Assembly (NCBI GenBank): GCA_963691815.1
Contig: OY829646.1
Location: 4,513,152 to 4,577,151 of the forward strand
Direction: 5' to 3'
From: Echiichthys vipera
Lineage: Eukaryota > Chordata > Actinopteri > Perciformes > Trachinidae
DNA: 64,000 bases
Notes under the pieces: generated by a model
What the model was told of the DNA's origin: nothing
What the model saw: the letters and a program-made list of their open reading frames with translations, nothing else
Database searches by the model: none
Part shown: positions 1 to 11,662 of the stretch, piece by piece
Position numbering within the stretch: the stretch's first letter is position 1
Layout: every line of letters starts with the position of its first letter
Program-made: the position numbers and the translations under genes

Positions 1-312
1 GAAAAAGAAAGACATGAAACGTGGTTCAAGGCTAAAATGATGTTCAATGATGAATTTACTGATGAAGTTGAAATGTGGGTCAAATCAAATGAAAATCAGA
101 TGTCTGAAACTGAAAATAATGGTGATAAAGGTGTTGAAAATGATGATATAAAACCAAACGACAGTGTTTCTAATGTGGATAAAAATTCAAACAAAAGTGT
201 CACAAGCCACAGGTCAAGCACTGCTTCCTCTGTAAAAATAAAGGCAACAGCAGAAAAAGCTGCAGTCATGGCTCGAATGGCAGCATTAAAGGAACGACAT
301 GCACTGGAGTAA
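1..312 (+). pseudogene. BEL/Pao gag, N-terminal part
   Basis: Frame 1 is open from the first base to a TAA at 310-312. The product is acidic and then changes to a Ser/Ala/Lys-rich segment (around SSTASSVKIKATAEKAA) that leads into a charged, coiled-coil-like stretch. This is typical of the N-terminus of BEL/Pao Gag. Translation of the same frame beyond the stop stays charged and helix-like until another stop near 375, so the stop is a decay mutation and not the natural end. The Gag body resumes in frame 2 from 383. Confidence 0.7.
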
Positions 313-382
313 CAAGAGCAAAAAATAAAAAGGAAAAAGGAACAGCTCGAATTGGAGACAGAACTCGCTGCATCTTGACGCC

Positions 383-1940
383 ATGTTGGCAGTTTTGCAA
401 GCTATGGATGGACAAAGGCTCTCTCAGGCGCCAACAGATGGGATGAACTCTTATTTTGGAAAGGGAAAAAGGAAATTGGCACAACAAACACTCAACCCAT
501 TGGCCAAGGAGTATCAGCCGGACGACTGTAAAACACAAAGGCAAGTGGATTGGTTAATGCAAAAAAATAAAAAACCCTCAATGGATATGCCAACAAAACA
601 CAATAAAAAATTGTCATCTGTGGAAACATCACAAGATTTGCTGCATGATCAAACAACTGCTTGGGTGACACAAAACAGGAGACAACACTTGAATCATGGA
701 CAAAGTGATCAGACTCCACTTGGTGATATTGTGAGTATTATGTGCAAACAAAATGAAATCACAGCCTCTTTGGTGAACCAACAACGCCTGCTTTCCCTGC
801 CACCGTGTGACATACCTGTCTTTGAGGGAGATACATTTCAATACAAAGCCTTCATAAAATCATTTAAACAAGATGTGGAGGACAAAGCAAGTAAGGCTGA
901 CTGCTTGTACTACTTGGAACAGTTCACCAGAGGGCAACCAAAGGAACTGGTGCAAAGTTGTCAACACATGGATCCTGAACGTGGCTTCATTGTGGCTAAA
1001 GCTCTGCTTCAGGAACATTTTGGGAATGAGTACAAGATTGCTAATGCATATATTGAAAGAGCTTTAACCTGGCCAGCAATAAAGTCAGAGGACGTTAAAT
1101 CTTTGCAAGCCTATGGTTTGTTTCTACGTGGGTGCTGTAATGTGATGGAGGAGCTTCCTCATATGCAGGAAATGGACATGCCAAGCAATATGAAAACAAT
1201 GGTTTATAAATTGCCATATAAATATCGTGAAAGGTGGAGAGCTGTTGCACATGATATAATGGAAAAATATAATCAAAGGCTGCATTTTGTTGATGTTGTT
1301 GCATTTTTGGAGAAGCAAGTAAGGATCCTTTCAGATCCACTTTTTGGAAACATTGAACCACCTGGGCTACACGGTGGCCTCGGCCGTTCTGTGCGGAGTT
1401 TGCATGTTCTCCCCGTGACTGCGTGGGTTTTCTCCGGGTACTCCGGCATGTGTTAGGCTAATTGATGAGTCTAAAATTGCCCGTAGGTGTGAATGGTCTG
1501 TCTCTGTACGTCTCTATGTGCCCTGTGATAGACTGGCGTCCTGTCCAGGGTGTACCCCGCCTCACGCCCGATGTCAGCTGGGATCGGCTCCAGCCCCCCG
1601 CGACCCCGACCTGTTAAGTCATCTGAAAATAATCCTCACATAAGCAATGCGAAGAGACAGGACATTTTGTATTGTTCTTGCTGTTCACATGCTCACCTCT
1701 TGGAGAAATGCCAACAGTTTCAACGTAAAAAGCACAGGGAAAAGATCCGGTTCCTAAAGGGAATATGCTTTGGTTGTTTAAAGGTGGGACATATAAGCCG
1801 TGATTGTAAGAAACGCTTGGTCTGTGAGGTTTTTGATCACATCCCACTGCACTTCATATCCCAAAGACCAGTGCTGATTTGCAACGCACATTGGAGCCAC
1901 CTGAGGAAAATCCATCAACTTCTTCCCAGGTGCCGGTAAT
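383..1940 (+). pseudogene. BEL/Pao gag body with zinc knuckle, interrupted by a repeat
   Basis: Frame 2 from 383 encodes a Pao-type Gag core (DUF1759-like) between about 800 and 1360, recognisable by DIPVFEGDTFQYKAFIKSF and the alpha-helical segment after it. The frame is interrupted at 1365-1608 by a dispersed repeat that supplies a stop at 1454-1456. Past the insert, Gag continues in the same frame with a Cys/His-rich region including a CX2CX4HX4C knuckle (CFGCLKVGHISRDC, near 1767-1808), expected to bind RNA in the particle. The insert plus the 5-bp duplication is 249 bp, a multiple of three, so the phase was not disturbed. Confidence 0.82.
1365..1608 (+). repeat. Dispersed teleost repeat inserted in gag
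   Basis: This 244-bp segment reads through phrases such as gcggagtttgcatgttctcc and gatcggctccagcccc that recur in fish genomes. It is flanked by ACCTG at 1360-1364 and again at 1609-1613, a candidate 5-bp target-site duplication. A second copy of the same family lies at 32371-32530 and extends further at its 3' end, into short GGAT repeats. The transposon class is not settled by the sequence. Confidence 0.75.
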
Positions 1941-2480
1941 GATCGTTGCATTCTCTCCATTGTCCCAGTGCAAGTCAAATCTACAAAGGGAAATGAAATC
2001 ATTCAGACATATATACATTCTTGGATCCTGGGAGCACAGCCACATTTTGCTCTTAACAACTTATGCAGCGATTGAACATCACAGGAAAAAGAACACATTT
2101 TCTTTTGAAAACGATGGGACAGGAAAAGGTTGTTCCCACTTTTGCTGTGTCAGGAATGGAGGTTGCAGATCTTGCAGGAAAAGGTTTTTATCCTTTGCCT
2201 GAAGTTCTCACACAGAGGGAGATGCCAGTCACTCCAGACAACATTGTCACTGCTGCTGATTTGGAAAGGTGGCCTTATTTGTCCAAGGTTCACATCTCTT
2301 CCATAAAGGCCAACGTGGACCTACTGATAGGAACCAATGCTCCCAGGTTACTGGAACCATGGGAAGTGGTGAACAGTCGTGGATATGATCAATACGCTAT
2401 AAGAACAGTGTTGGGCTGGGTTATCAATGGGCCTTTAAATGGAAACTGCAGTAATAAAGTTAAGCTTTCCTCTGTCGTGG
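1941..2480 (+). pseudogene. BEL/Pao pol: aspartic protease region
   Basis: The region after the zinc knuckle carries a Pao-type retropepsin/DUF1758 segment that would cut the Gag-Pol polyprotein. Recognisable parts are the FAVSGMEVADLAGKGF segment and the conserved VDLLIGTNAPRLLEPWEVV block at about 2310-2370, followed by YAIRTVLGWVINGPL. The catalytic Asp neighbourhood lies near 2020-2045 in a frame different from the downstream part, so there is a frame break around 1935-2060. Frame 2 is then open from 2063 and runs straight into reverse transcriptase. Confidence 0.78.
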
Positions 2481-2579
2481 TAAATCGAATCTCAGTTTCT
2501 AATTTGGAAATTATGCTGAACAATCAGTATAAGCATGATTTTAATGAACGGCCCTCAGAGGACAAAGAGATGTCTAGAG

Positions 2580-3500
2580 AAGACATGAAGTTTATGGAGA
2601 TAATGGAAACCTGTGCAACTCTACAGGAAGGGAGATACTGCCTCAAGTTGCCCTTCAAGAGACCAGATGCTCACATGCCAAACAGCTTTAAGGTGGCAAG
2701 GCAAAGGATACTTGGACTCAGGAAAAGGTTTGTGAGTAACCCGGAATTTCATAGGGAATATTCAAGTTGTCTGAATAATGTCATCGAAAAGGGCTATGCA
2801 GAAAAAGTGCATTTGGAACAGTTACAAGGCAGACCAGGAAAAGTGTGGTACATACCCCACCACCGCGTCTATCATCCCAAAAAAGGTTATCTTTGAGTGG
2901 TGTTTGATGGTGGAGCAACATATCAAGGCACGTCGTTGAACAGTGAACAATTGCAAGGGCCAAATCTTACCAGTTCACTGCTTGGAGCCCTCACTCGTTT
3001 CAAGCAGGAACCTGTGGCATGTATGGGTGACATCCAGGCGATGTTTTATCAGGTGAAGGTGGCAGAAGAGGACAGAGACTTCCTGCGCTTTCTCTGGTGG
3101 CCGGATGGAGACCTCAGCAAAGAACTAGCAGGCATGTTTGGGGCCGTGTCTTCACCTAGTTGCGCTAGCTATGCGCTAAGGAAACTGCTGATGATAATAG
3201 CTCTGATTTTTCTGCAGAAACTGTTCAAGCTGTTAAACAAAACTTTTATGTGGATGACTGTTTGCTGAGTTTGAGCTCCGAAGAGGCAGCAAAGCAACAA
3301 GTGAAAGATCTCAGTTCTCTCTGTAAGAGAGGTGGATTTGTCTTGGAGAAGTGGGTGAGCAACAGTCGTTAGGTGCTGCAGAGCATTGCTGAAGATCAGA
3401 GGGCGAAGGATCTGAAAGAGCTTGATTTGGACAGAGACAAACTTCCCATTGAGAGAGCTTTGGGTCTGCTCTGGTGTGTCGACTCAGACTCTTAAGTTCA
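2580..3500 (+). pseudogene. BEL/Pao pol: reverse transcriptase
   Basis: The RT fingers region (around FKVARQRILGLRKRF and WYIPHHRVYHPKKG) ends at an in-frame TGA (2894-2896) and resumes immediately with FDGGATYQGTSLNSEQL. The first catalytic Asp lies in MGDIQAMFYQV (codon 3029-3031). The YVDD box is at 3247-3258 but in frame 1, so the frame shifts near 3190. A short stretch that family members usually carry before the FGAVSSPSCASYALRK block seems deleted near 3133. Further stops lie at 3370 and 3493. The enzyme would copy element RNA into cDNA in the particle; this copy cannot. Confidence 0.88.
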
Positions 3501-4678
3501 AAATGGAAGTCAAACAGCAGTCTCTAACCCGACGGGGTATGTTGTCTACAACCAGCTCTGTATATGATCCTCTGGGATTTCTGTCGCCAGTAACTCTGTC
3601 TGCTCAGATGCTACAACAGGAGCTCTGCAGAAGAAATTGTAGATGGGATGATGCAATACCACCAGACATCTTGCAGCAATGGGAAGTGTGGTTACAGGAG
3701 GTCAAGCTATTGTCATCATTTAAAGCTGAACGCTGTTTAAAGCCAGAAAACTTTGGTGACCCCGTATGTAGCCAGCTGCATCACTTTGCAGATGCCAGCA
3801 AAGATGGCTATGGCACTGTAAGTTACATCAGGTTGAAGAACTCCAGAGGTGAGGATCATGTTACATTCCTTTTGGGCAAAGCCAGAGTCACACCTTAAAA
3901 GGCTGTAACAATCCCAAGATTAGAATTGACTGCTGCCGTCCTAGCTGCCAGAGTGGAAGTCATGCTAAAGGCCGAGCTTCAAATCCAGCTGGATGATTCT
4001 GTGTTTTGGACGGACAGTACGTCAGTGTTGAAATACATCAATAATGAACATAGGCGGTACCACACGTTTGTGGCAAATAGGATCTCAGCCATACGAGAAA
4101 TCTCAAGCCTTGCTCAATGGAGGCACATCGGTACCAAAGACAATCCGGCCGATGCTGCATCGCGGGGGTTGAAGGTGTCGGATTTCCTAAAAAATCAAAG
4201 CTGGCTCGAGGGATCCAGTTTTCTATGGAAGTCTGAGGCAAATTGGCAAGTAAGTCATCATGATGTCAGGATGGATTCTGAGGATCCAGAGGTCAGAAAG
4301 GATGCCTATGTGAATGCCATTGTTTATGATGCACTGAATGCCACTGACCATCTCATTAGTTACTTTTCATGTTGGAGAAGACTTAAAGTGGCAGTGGCTT
4401 GGTTCCTGAGGTTGAAAGGTCATCTGTTGGAGCTCAGACGTCAACGAAAGGCCTCTGGACCACAGACTAGTCAAGTGGGAGGAAAAAAGGCTACTGTCAA
4501 ACAGCAGAGCAGTGTCCTGACACCAAAGGATTCGGCGGAGGCTGAACTAGCTGTCATTTGCTACTGTCAGCAGCAAAGGTTTGCAACTGAAATTTCCTCA
4601 CTGTTGTCTGAGAAGCGTACAGTAAGCAGACAAAGTTCCATTTACAAGCTGGATCCCATTTTGGAAAATGGACTATAA
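3480..4678 (+). pseudogene. BEL/Pao pol: RNase H and connection region
   Basis: Frame 2 carries the Pao block around SSVYDPLGFLSPVTLSAQ and then an RNase H fold. Visible acidic positions are in HHFADASKDGYG (about 3780-3815), FWTDSTSVL (about 4006-4030) and DNPADAASRG (about 4140-4170). A TAA at 3896-3898 splits the domain and a second stop ends the frame at 4676-4678. RNase H would degrade the RNA strand during reverse transcription. The linker after 4270 is Lys/Gln-rich and leads to the integrase. Confidence 0.85.
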
Positions 4679-4681
4679 AGA

Positions 4682-5863
4682 GTGGGAGGGAGATTAAGCA
4701 AAGGAGCGATGCCGTCAGAAGAAAAACATCCCCTCATCCTTTCTAAGGATCAGCATATCTCCAAGCTTCTTCACAGGAACATGCACCAACTGCTGGGACA
4801 CAGTGGGCGAAATCATACACTGTCTACACTCAGGAGGAAATATTGGATAACTAATGCCAATGCGGCTGTGAGGAAGATCATATCCCAGTGCAGCTATTGC
4901 AAACGCCTGAATGGCAGGGCCATGGAACAGAAGATGTCCTAAGGAGAGAATTGTGCCAGATCTGCCTCCATTCACGAACGTCGGAGATGATTATTTTGGA
5001 CCTGTGGGAATAAAAAGAGGAAGAGCGACTTGCAAGAGGTATGGAGTGTTATTTACCTGTATGGCCAGCCGAGCAGTTCATCTAGAGGTAGCAAACTCAT
5101 TGGAAACAGACGCTTGCATTAATGCAATACAACGCTTTATCAGCAGGAGAGGTCAAGTCATTCACATCAGATCAGACAATGGAACAAATTTTATTGGAGC
5201 CGAGAGAGAACTACGTGCAGCTATTGGTGAGCTGAATCATGAGCGCATTCAAGGAGCTTTAATTTCAGCAGGAGTTAAATGGAGCTTCAATCCTCCGGCC
5301 AGGTCTCATCATGGCGGAGTTTGGGAACGCATGATACGCATACGTCAGGCGTGTTCTCAACACAGTTTTACACCAGCAGACACTTGATGATGATGGGCTT
5401 CACACTGTTATGTGTGAGGTTGAAGCTATTCTTAATGATCATCCTATTACACAGCTGTCGGACGACCCAAATTACTTGGAAGCGCTCACTCCCAACCATC
5501 TTCTTCTTCTGAAGGGAAAACCAGCCTTACCGCTGGGACTTTTCAAATCTTCTGACATGTATGTTAAGCGGCGCTGGAGACAAGCTCAGTACATTTCGGA
5601 TTTGTTTTGGAAGCGTTGAATCCGGGAATAGCTGCCCCTATTGCAAGAATGACAGAAGTGGAATCAGAGGAAACAGAGTTTGGCTGTTGGAGATGTTGTT
5701 GTTATTATGGGATACCTCAGCCCCTCGTGGTTCCTGGTTTCTTGGGAAAGTGTTGGAGATTTTTCCTGATGCAAAAGGCATGGTGCGTTCTGTGAAGCTA
5801 CAGACTAAAAATAGTGTTATTGAGAGACCTGTGACTAAACTGTGTTTGGTGCAAGACGTGTAA
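4682..5863 (+). pseudogene. BEL/Pao pol: integrase
   Basis: The H2C2 zinc-binding domain is visible at 4760-4905 (HRNMHQLLGHSGRNHTLS, then CSYCKR). The catalytic core follows in another frame (frame 0, about 4950-5340) with Asp in GDDYFGPV, Asp in RSDNGTNF and Glu in GGVWERMIR, so the DDE triad survives. The frame moves to frame 1 near 5350 (ILNDHPITQL, then LTPNHLLLLKGK) and to frame 2 for the C-terminal tail (SAPRGSWFLGKVLEIFPDAK), ending at a TAA at 5861-5863. Integrase would insert the cDNA; at least three frame changes disable this copy. Confidence 0.88.
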
Positions 5864-5954
5864 ATTTTGCATTGTCATATACTCGTTGTGCTCTTATTGT
5901 TATTTTCTGTATTGAATTGCCATGTCTGCCGGCCATGACAATTAGGGGCCGGAG

Positions 5955-6203
5955 TGTAAGAGCAGATTTATGTTAATTGTTGTGTGTGTATGGTCTGATT
6001 GTAATTGGCGGGTCATCCTACATAGTGTAGGAACCTTTGGGGGCTCGTCAGGTGTTTCCAACCGGAAAGGAAAAACAGTTTTTGACCGCTACGCTACGCT
6101 GCAATGTGCAGTATGCTCCGTGTGGATGTGTGATTTAAAGCATGAGAAGTCAAATAAATCGACTTGTTTGCATCTCAACAGGACTCTCATTCATCCGTCA
6201 TGG
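5955..6203 (+). repeat. Probable 3' LTR of the BEL/Pao element
   Basis: A purine-rich tract (aggggccggag, 5944-5954) precedes TGTAAGAGCAG, which fits a polypurine tract followed by an LTR that begins with TG. An AATAAA signal lies at 6153-6158. The LTR end is uncertain: either the CA at 6179-6180 or a point a little downstream. With the 5' LTR outside the window, the pair cannot be compared. Confidence 0.55.
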
Positions 6204-6289
6204 TATAGTAAAAGCGCGTCAATTAAGTTTCCTGTTGAAATGCCTCAGTGGCTTAAAGCATTGGCTTAGCTTCTACACAAGGTATGAAA

Positions 6290-6960
6290 TTAGTTCTTGA
6301 CCCTTAACTATTTATTCTAGGGTTATATCCTGATAGACATCACTTGTCTAGAAAAATAATCACGGCCCTGGATTTATGTTTACTGCTTGCAAAAAGAGTC
6401 ATAGCACTCTCATGGAGGAGTACCATTAAACCAAAACTTATCAACTGGGTTAAGGAAATATCCACAACTTTACCTATGGAGAAGATAACTTACATAATAA
6501 AAAGGAAAACTACCAATATTTCAAAACATTTGGGGTCATTTTATGGAATGTATGAAGAGTGTGGATTTAAATAATGTGGGGAATGAAGCTGACAGTCATT
6601 TCTTTTCTTTGATATTTGATTTCTTTATTCTGTGTTGACTGTACATCTAAATTTGTGTTTTTGATCCACGCACAAAAGTGAAATAACTTGGGACAACTAT
6701 TGATAAAGCAGAGAAACCTTTATTGTTTGGGTTGTTGCTGTGTTTTTTTGTTGTTGTTTGTTTTGTTATACTTATACTTTCACCTAAGTGCTGCACTATG
6801 TTTTCTCATAAATACCTGACCTGTAAAGAAGGACAATTTAACTGCTGGACAACAATTTAGTTATCCCTGACGTCTTCCTTGATGTGATAGCACTCTTATT
6901 TCTGGATATTTATGTATTTTTGAAAACACTGTGAAAACTCAATAAAGATAAAAAAAAAAG
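6290..6960 (+). mobile_element. 5'-truncated L1-type LINE, ORF2 C-terminus plus 3' UTR
   Basis: A plus-strand frame ending at a TAA at 6572-6574 encodes PDRHHLSRKIITALDLCLL and, after a short gap, WRSTIKPKLINWVKEI. This matches the extreme C-terminus of vertebrate L1 ORF2 in length, the aromatic/basic pattern and its place just before a 3' UTR. The UTR is AT-rich and ends with AATAAAGATA and an A-run at 6940-6960. Everything upstream of the C-terminus is missing, as in ordinary 5'-truncated L1 insertions. The 5' junction lies close to the BEL/Pao LTR and is not exactly placed. Confidence 0.75.
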
Positions 6961-8088
6961 AAGAGGAATTAGCAGATTAATTAATAATGAAAATAATTGT
7001 TGCAGTAACTGTTGCAGTAGCTTCAACCTGCATGGTTACTTAACTTGGTGGTCATAAATCCTCATCATAAAAATTATTTTACCGTTTTATTTCCTTGAAA
7101 ATTTAAAATATTTCTGCAACTTACCCCAAAGACCGCAGTCAAAAGAGCAGTCCAGTGCGATTCTAGAATTTTCTTCATGTCCACAAATCCCATTAAAAAC
7201 TAACTAAAAACAATAGTGAATTAATCCTACTACATATCAAAGCCTGATCTATCTTCTACCTCTGTGCCATAGAGCTCCATTATTGTCCATTGTTGTCCAT
7301 TGTCATCAAAACACATCAATGAGCCACACTGTTGCACTGGGTGACACGTTCCTGCATTACCACAAACACACACTGGAGTTTATCAGGGCTGGGGCCCGCG
7401 ATGCAAACAGCAACGTGGCTCCCAGTACCAGCGCGAGGATTTTTATATTTTGGAATTAGAATAATTTTTTAATTTTTCCATAGGTAAAACTCATACTGCA
7501 GCCTACACTGTACAGGTTATGGAGGTGAAACTTTGGACTTTGGTTCAGACCCCTGCATGTACGGCAGACACCAAAAATGATACATGTTCACCGGCAGGTG
7601 GCGCTATAATCAAGTTGAATGCCTAACTCCCACATCGCACCTTGCACATTCAAAATTCTCACATTCAGGCGTTCCGTGAACCTACGTGAATCTCAGGATT
7701 TAGGCCTTTTTTTTTCTCGCAGGATCGGGATTTATGCAAAAGCTACTTTTTCTAACTCCTCCCAGGTCGAGTGTCTGAGAAAAGTAAATGTTTGAAATTT
7801 TGCTGTTGTTTGTGCACTTACACTTGCACATAGGCCCTTCATATCCGCTATGCAGCATAGTGACAATGGGCCACTATATGTACAATAAAACTTTACAGTA
7901 CTATTATATTTGATGGCCGATTAATGCTGAGTGAGCCGCAGCACACATTGCATGTAAACAGAGCAGATTGAAATATTGCTTTTCTACATGTTTATGCCTG
8001 TTGAAAAGAGTAGTATAAAAGTATAAAAGTATTGGCTCTTTACTCACGAAGGAAGGTTTTATTTCACTTACATCTGCACCAGGGACCA
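6961..8088. other. Non-coding, no gene seen
   Basis: AT-rich sequence without a credible coding frame. The part around 7500-7700, with a 'caggtggcgctat' phrase, resembles old dispersed fish repeats, but I cannot assign it to a family. Confidence 0.5.
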
Positions 8089-8267
8089 TTGCTAAGCATG
8101 CGTTGCTAAGCATGCGTTGCTAAGCATGTGTTGCTAAGCATGCGTTGCTAAGCATGCGTTGCTAGGCATGCGTTGCTAAGCATGCGTTGCTAAGCATGCG
8201 TTGCTAAGCATGCGTTGCTAAGCATGCGTTGCTAAGCATGCGTTGCTAAGCATGCGTTGCTAAGCAT
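8089..8267. repeat. 14-bp tandem repeat array (minisatellite)
   Basis: About 12.8 head-to-tail copies of the 14-bp unit TTGCTAAGCATGCG. Only two interior units differ (a TG for CG near 8129, and gctaggcat near 8162). Each unit contains the palindrome GCATGC. High uniformity suggests recent expansion. Confidence 0.97.
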
Positions 8268-10021
8268 TTCATACCTTATCAATACACTTGTTCAACAGGC
8301 ATACGTTAAACATGTCACGTTATAACCAAGCCGACTGGTGTGTGCAGGGGTTCACTTCACTATCAGCATTAATCGCGCATCAAAAATAATAGCGTCATTA
8401 AAGTTTTATTGTACTAAGTTATAAGCGCCACAATGCAGTCTCATCCGCTGCCACTGTTTTACACACACAGTGCGCTATTCCACAAATAGCGAAATTTTGA
8501 AACAAGTTAAGGTGAAAGCTGTCTGTATCTGTTCTAATTGTTTTTTTCTGAAGTGCTATAAAGAAGCTGCTGACTGAAACAAACCAGCACATGTCTCTAA
8601 AAAATAAGTGCCACTAGAGTTTCATACATATAACGCTAGAAGCGCCACAAGAATCTCATGATTCTGCAACATTTTTTCTCAAAATGTTATCCCTCTCAGC
8701 GGGTATATATTTATGAGCTGTTTTATTTACCTTTCAGTAGGAATCAAGTGACTGAGAGCCACAGGTAGTGAAGTCAGAAAGGAGACGGACAATGTTGGTT
8801 TTGGTCTTTTGCTGACAATAACATAAATATTGAAACTATCACTAGCCTTAGCTTTTAATCAGCATATGAATACCAAATGTATTCCCCTTATGGCATTTTA
8901 AATCTCGTTGATATTAACTTGCCTCAAAAGAACAAAACAACTAAACTGTTTGCAGCCAGTGTCACTTAACGTCATAGTCCCATTACAAAAGAGCATGTTG
9001 GTGTTCCCCACGGCATGGAACAGCTACACCGATTAGGCTGTCTGTCTGTATAATAGGCTTTAGAGGTCAGGGGTCACTGGGTCATTCCTGAAGAGATGTC
9101 TGCGTCTATGTTTGTGTAGAGGTGGTGCAGATCCAGGATGAAACCATGCAACAACACAAAACACTCACAGGCCCTGCTGCTGATACATTCTCTCACTCAG
9201 TTAATGATGATTCGCAATGAGTAAAACACATTCCTAAACCCATTTGGCCGCAAGCTTGACACGTTTTCTATTTGCACGTCTTATGCATACAACACACTTC
9301 CATTTGAATTTAAGCAGTGCAGGCTTGTGTCTCAGCCACGACCTGAAGCTTGCATTTACACTTCAAATCTATTACTTGAAAATACGGTTGATGCCTAATA
9401 AAACTCTACTTCTTTAATACATTAAGACAATTTAATTCATATTTGAGCGTTTTATCATTATTTTATAACTTTAATTATTAAACTTGTATTGTATTATCTT
9501 TCATTTATATTATCTGTACCTGTTCTTTAATTTTATTATTTCTGATGGCACATTTTCTCTTTTATTGTCTTTGTTACCTCTCTAAATATCCAAATGGTAT
9601 CCAGCACTGTCCCCCTTAGCTCTGATACTGAGCCTACAGGAAAATTATTGGTTGAGGTACGGTGTTTTAAAAAAGACCTTGGCCTGCCTTTAGGGACACC
9701 AGCATATGGTTCTGAGTAGTGATCAGTTCTATATAAAAAAGGCATTTTTTCAGCTTCTAAAGCGAGGGTAGTGATAGAAGCAACAGAACCTCATTCTAAT
9801 GTGAGCATGGACAAATATGCAGCCTACTTGTTCGTCATAAACACCATGACAGCAGAGGTCAACCTGCTTTGGACTTTAAAGAAATGTTGCGTTTGTGTCA
9901 ACTCTTGAGATCCCCAAAACTGTATATTCCTGGATGAACTGAATTATTAATCAATTGCACTACTGAACACTGTTCAACATGACAGCCTCTGAATATCTGG
10001 CACTTGACCCAGTTCTAATGG
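8268..10021. other. Non-coding, no gene seen
   Basis: AT-rich DNA with only short, composition-driven open frames. No splice-bounded conserved peptide, RNA gene or transposon end was recognised. Confidence 0.5.
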
Positions 10022-10066
10022 CAGAGAGAGAGAGAGAGAGATAGATAGAGAGAGAGAGAGAGAGAT
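10022..10066. repeat. (GA)n microsatellite with GATA interruptions
   Basis: A GA-dinucleotide run is interrupted once by a short GATAGATA block. Confidence 0.95.
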
Positions 10067-11491
10067 AATCCTCTCAGTCAGAGTGCTGGAGCTGTGATGT
10101 CACAGTCTCGTGCTCACTCGAGTGGCTGAGAAGCGCTGACCTCATTCTAAGCGTGACACGCTGCAGGTCAGGCTGTTTGCCAGCGATGTCACACAGGGCT
10201 CAGACTGCCATCGACCAGACGAGGGGCCGACCCATCACCTAACCAGCCAATGAGCCAGCCAACCAAACTGGTCAGTCATGTTTATGAAATAGTCAACGAG
10301 CTAAGAAAACATGTCACATCAAGCCATCAACGGCCTTTTCCATACAATGGGCTGGCTCGACATGTCATTTGCATTTCCATTATCTCAGGGATACTCGCTT
10401 TAAAGAGTCTCTTCAGTGGCGTGACTTTTCAGGCTATGGCTCTATAGCAGCTGTGGACATTTGGGCAGATTTTGAATCGTTAAACATCAGTATTTTGAAA
10501 GTATTGCTCATGTGACAGAAAACTAATAATTTCATAAAATGTACCTGAATTGACAAATGTGTAGGATACTGGGTTACCATAGACAGTCCTATTCTGGGCA
10601 GCCCTTTGGCCTTACTCCATCTTGGGTGTGGCCCAGTGCATAGTGGGTAATGGGAACGCAAAATCAGTGTGCCATGCTTTGGCTGGGTAGCTTTCAACTT
10701 GGCCAAAAGTGCCAATGGAAAAGGCCTACAAGTCATCCACCTATCCGATCAGGAAGCTACCCTGCAAGACAAGTAGCCAGCCAGCAGGCCAGGCCATATC
10801 CTCCTTTGCCATCTCTGTCCCGAACTGTCTGGCCTGGTTCTAAACATAGCAGCAGCGTTACACATGGCCTCCTTCCCACAAATACTGTGCGACAGGCAGC
10901 AGAGTGGAATCCTCATCCATTGACAGACAGAGGCTTATTCCCAAATCATGCCTCAGACAGCAGTAAGAACCAATTGACCTTAAGATCACTGCACTTCCAA
11001 TAAATAGTGAATCTATTCATTTCTATCTTATGTCACATATATACTGTGACTAGAAAAAGAACCCCCGTATATTAAAGCAATCAAATACAACAGTCCTCTA
11101 ACAAATCCTACTTTTTGCTATGTAAGCAAGGGCTTGATTGAACAATGTTTGTGTTGTAGCTTGGGGGTTGTGTATATATCTGTGTGTGCAGCAGCCACGA
11201 GCCATTTCTAGAGATGTGTTTGACCTTGTTCTGCCCACACCTGTCTGCTGCAGGTTCTCAATCCTTCCATTGACACTCTTTTCTTCCTCCTCCTCCTCTT
11301 TTGGAATTTAAAGTGTTTCTTTGAGGCTGATGTTTCCTCTTTGAAATGTGCTTGATTTCAATCCAATGAGATTAGCTTTTACGACTTCCTTTAATGGTTG
11401 ATTCCACACTGCTCACAGATACCAGGCATCAGAAATTGCTGAGTGTAACACCATCCTACAGACGAGAAGTGCTGTGTCAGTGTTCTTGAGC

Positions 11492-11496
<5 letters not shown>
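10067..11496. other. Non-coding, no gene seen
   Basis: Open frames here (for example 10650-11003) have no recognisable domain, and their composition gives no sign of coding. Confidence 0.45.

Positions 11497-11522
<26 letters not shown>
11497..11522. repeat. (GT)n microsatellite
   Basis: Uninterrupted GT dinucleotides followed by a G-rich stretch. Confidence 0.95.
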
Positions 11523-11528
<6 letters not shown>

Positions 11529-11662
11529 GGGTTAACTGAAATGCCCCTGGAACGCTGCATGTATGTTCGTCTGTCTCATAATTATAGTGCGAATATATGG
11601 ACCTCAATTATGCATATTTAAAAAAATATTCTGATCTCTGAATCATCTGAAGGAGAATATTA

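Larger units (their letters stand above)
1..6203 (+). mobile_element. Decayed BEL/Pao LTR retrotransposon, 5' end outside the window
   Basis: Gag, aspartic protease, reverse transcriptase, RNase H and integrase remains follow each other on the plus strand in BEL/Pao order, then a purine-rich tract and a probable 3' LTR. The coding line is broken by in-frame stops (310, 2894, 3370, 3896, 4676), several frame changes (near 375, 3190, 3490, 4930, 5350, 5620) and an inserted repeat at 1365-1608, so the copy is dead. The frame is already open at base 1, so the 5' LTR and the start of gag lie upstream. The right boundary is approximate. Confidence 0.9.

Noticed and set aside
1..6203. An intact endogenous retrovirus with an env gene
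   Set aside because: The domain order and Gag/Pol motifs are of BEL/Pao type, no env-like frame lies between integrase and LTR, and all genes are broken.
8089..8267. Regular repeat that might be taken for a CRISPR array
   Set aside because: Units are directly adjacent with no spacers, unit length is 14 bp, and the context is vertebrate DNA. It is a minisatellite.
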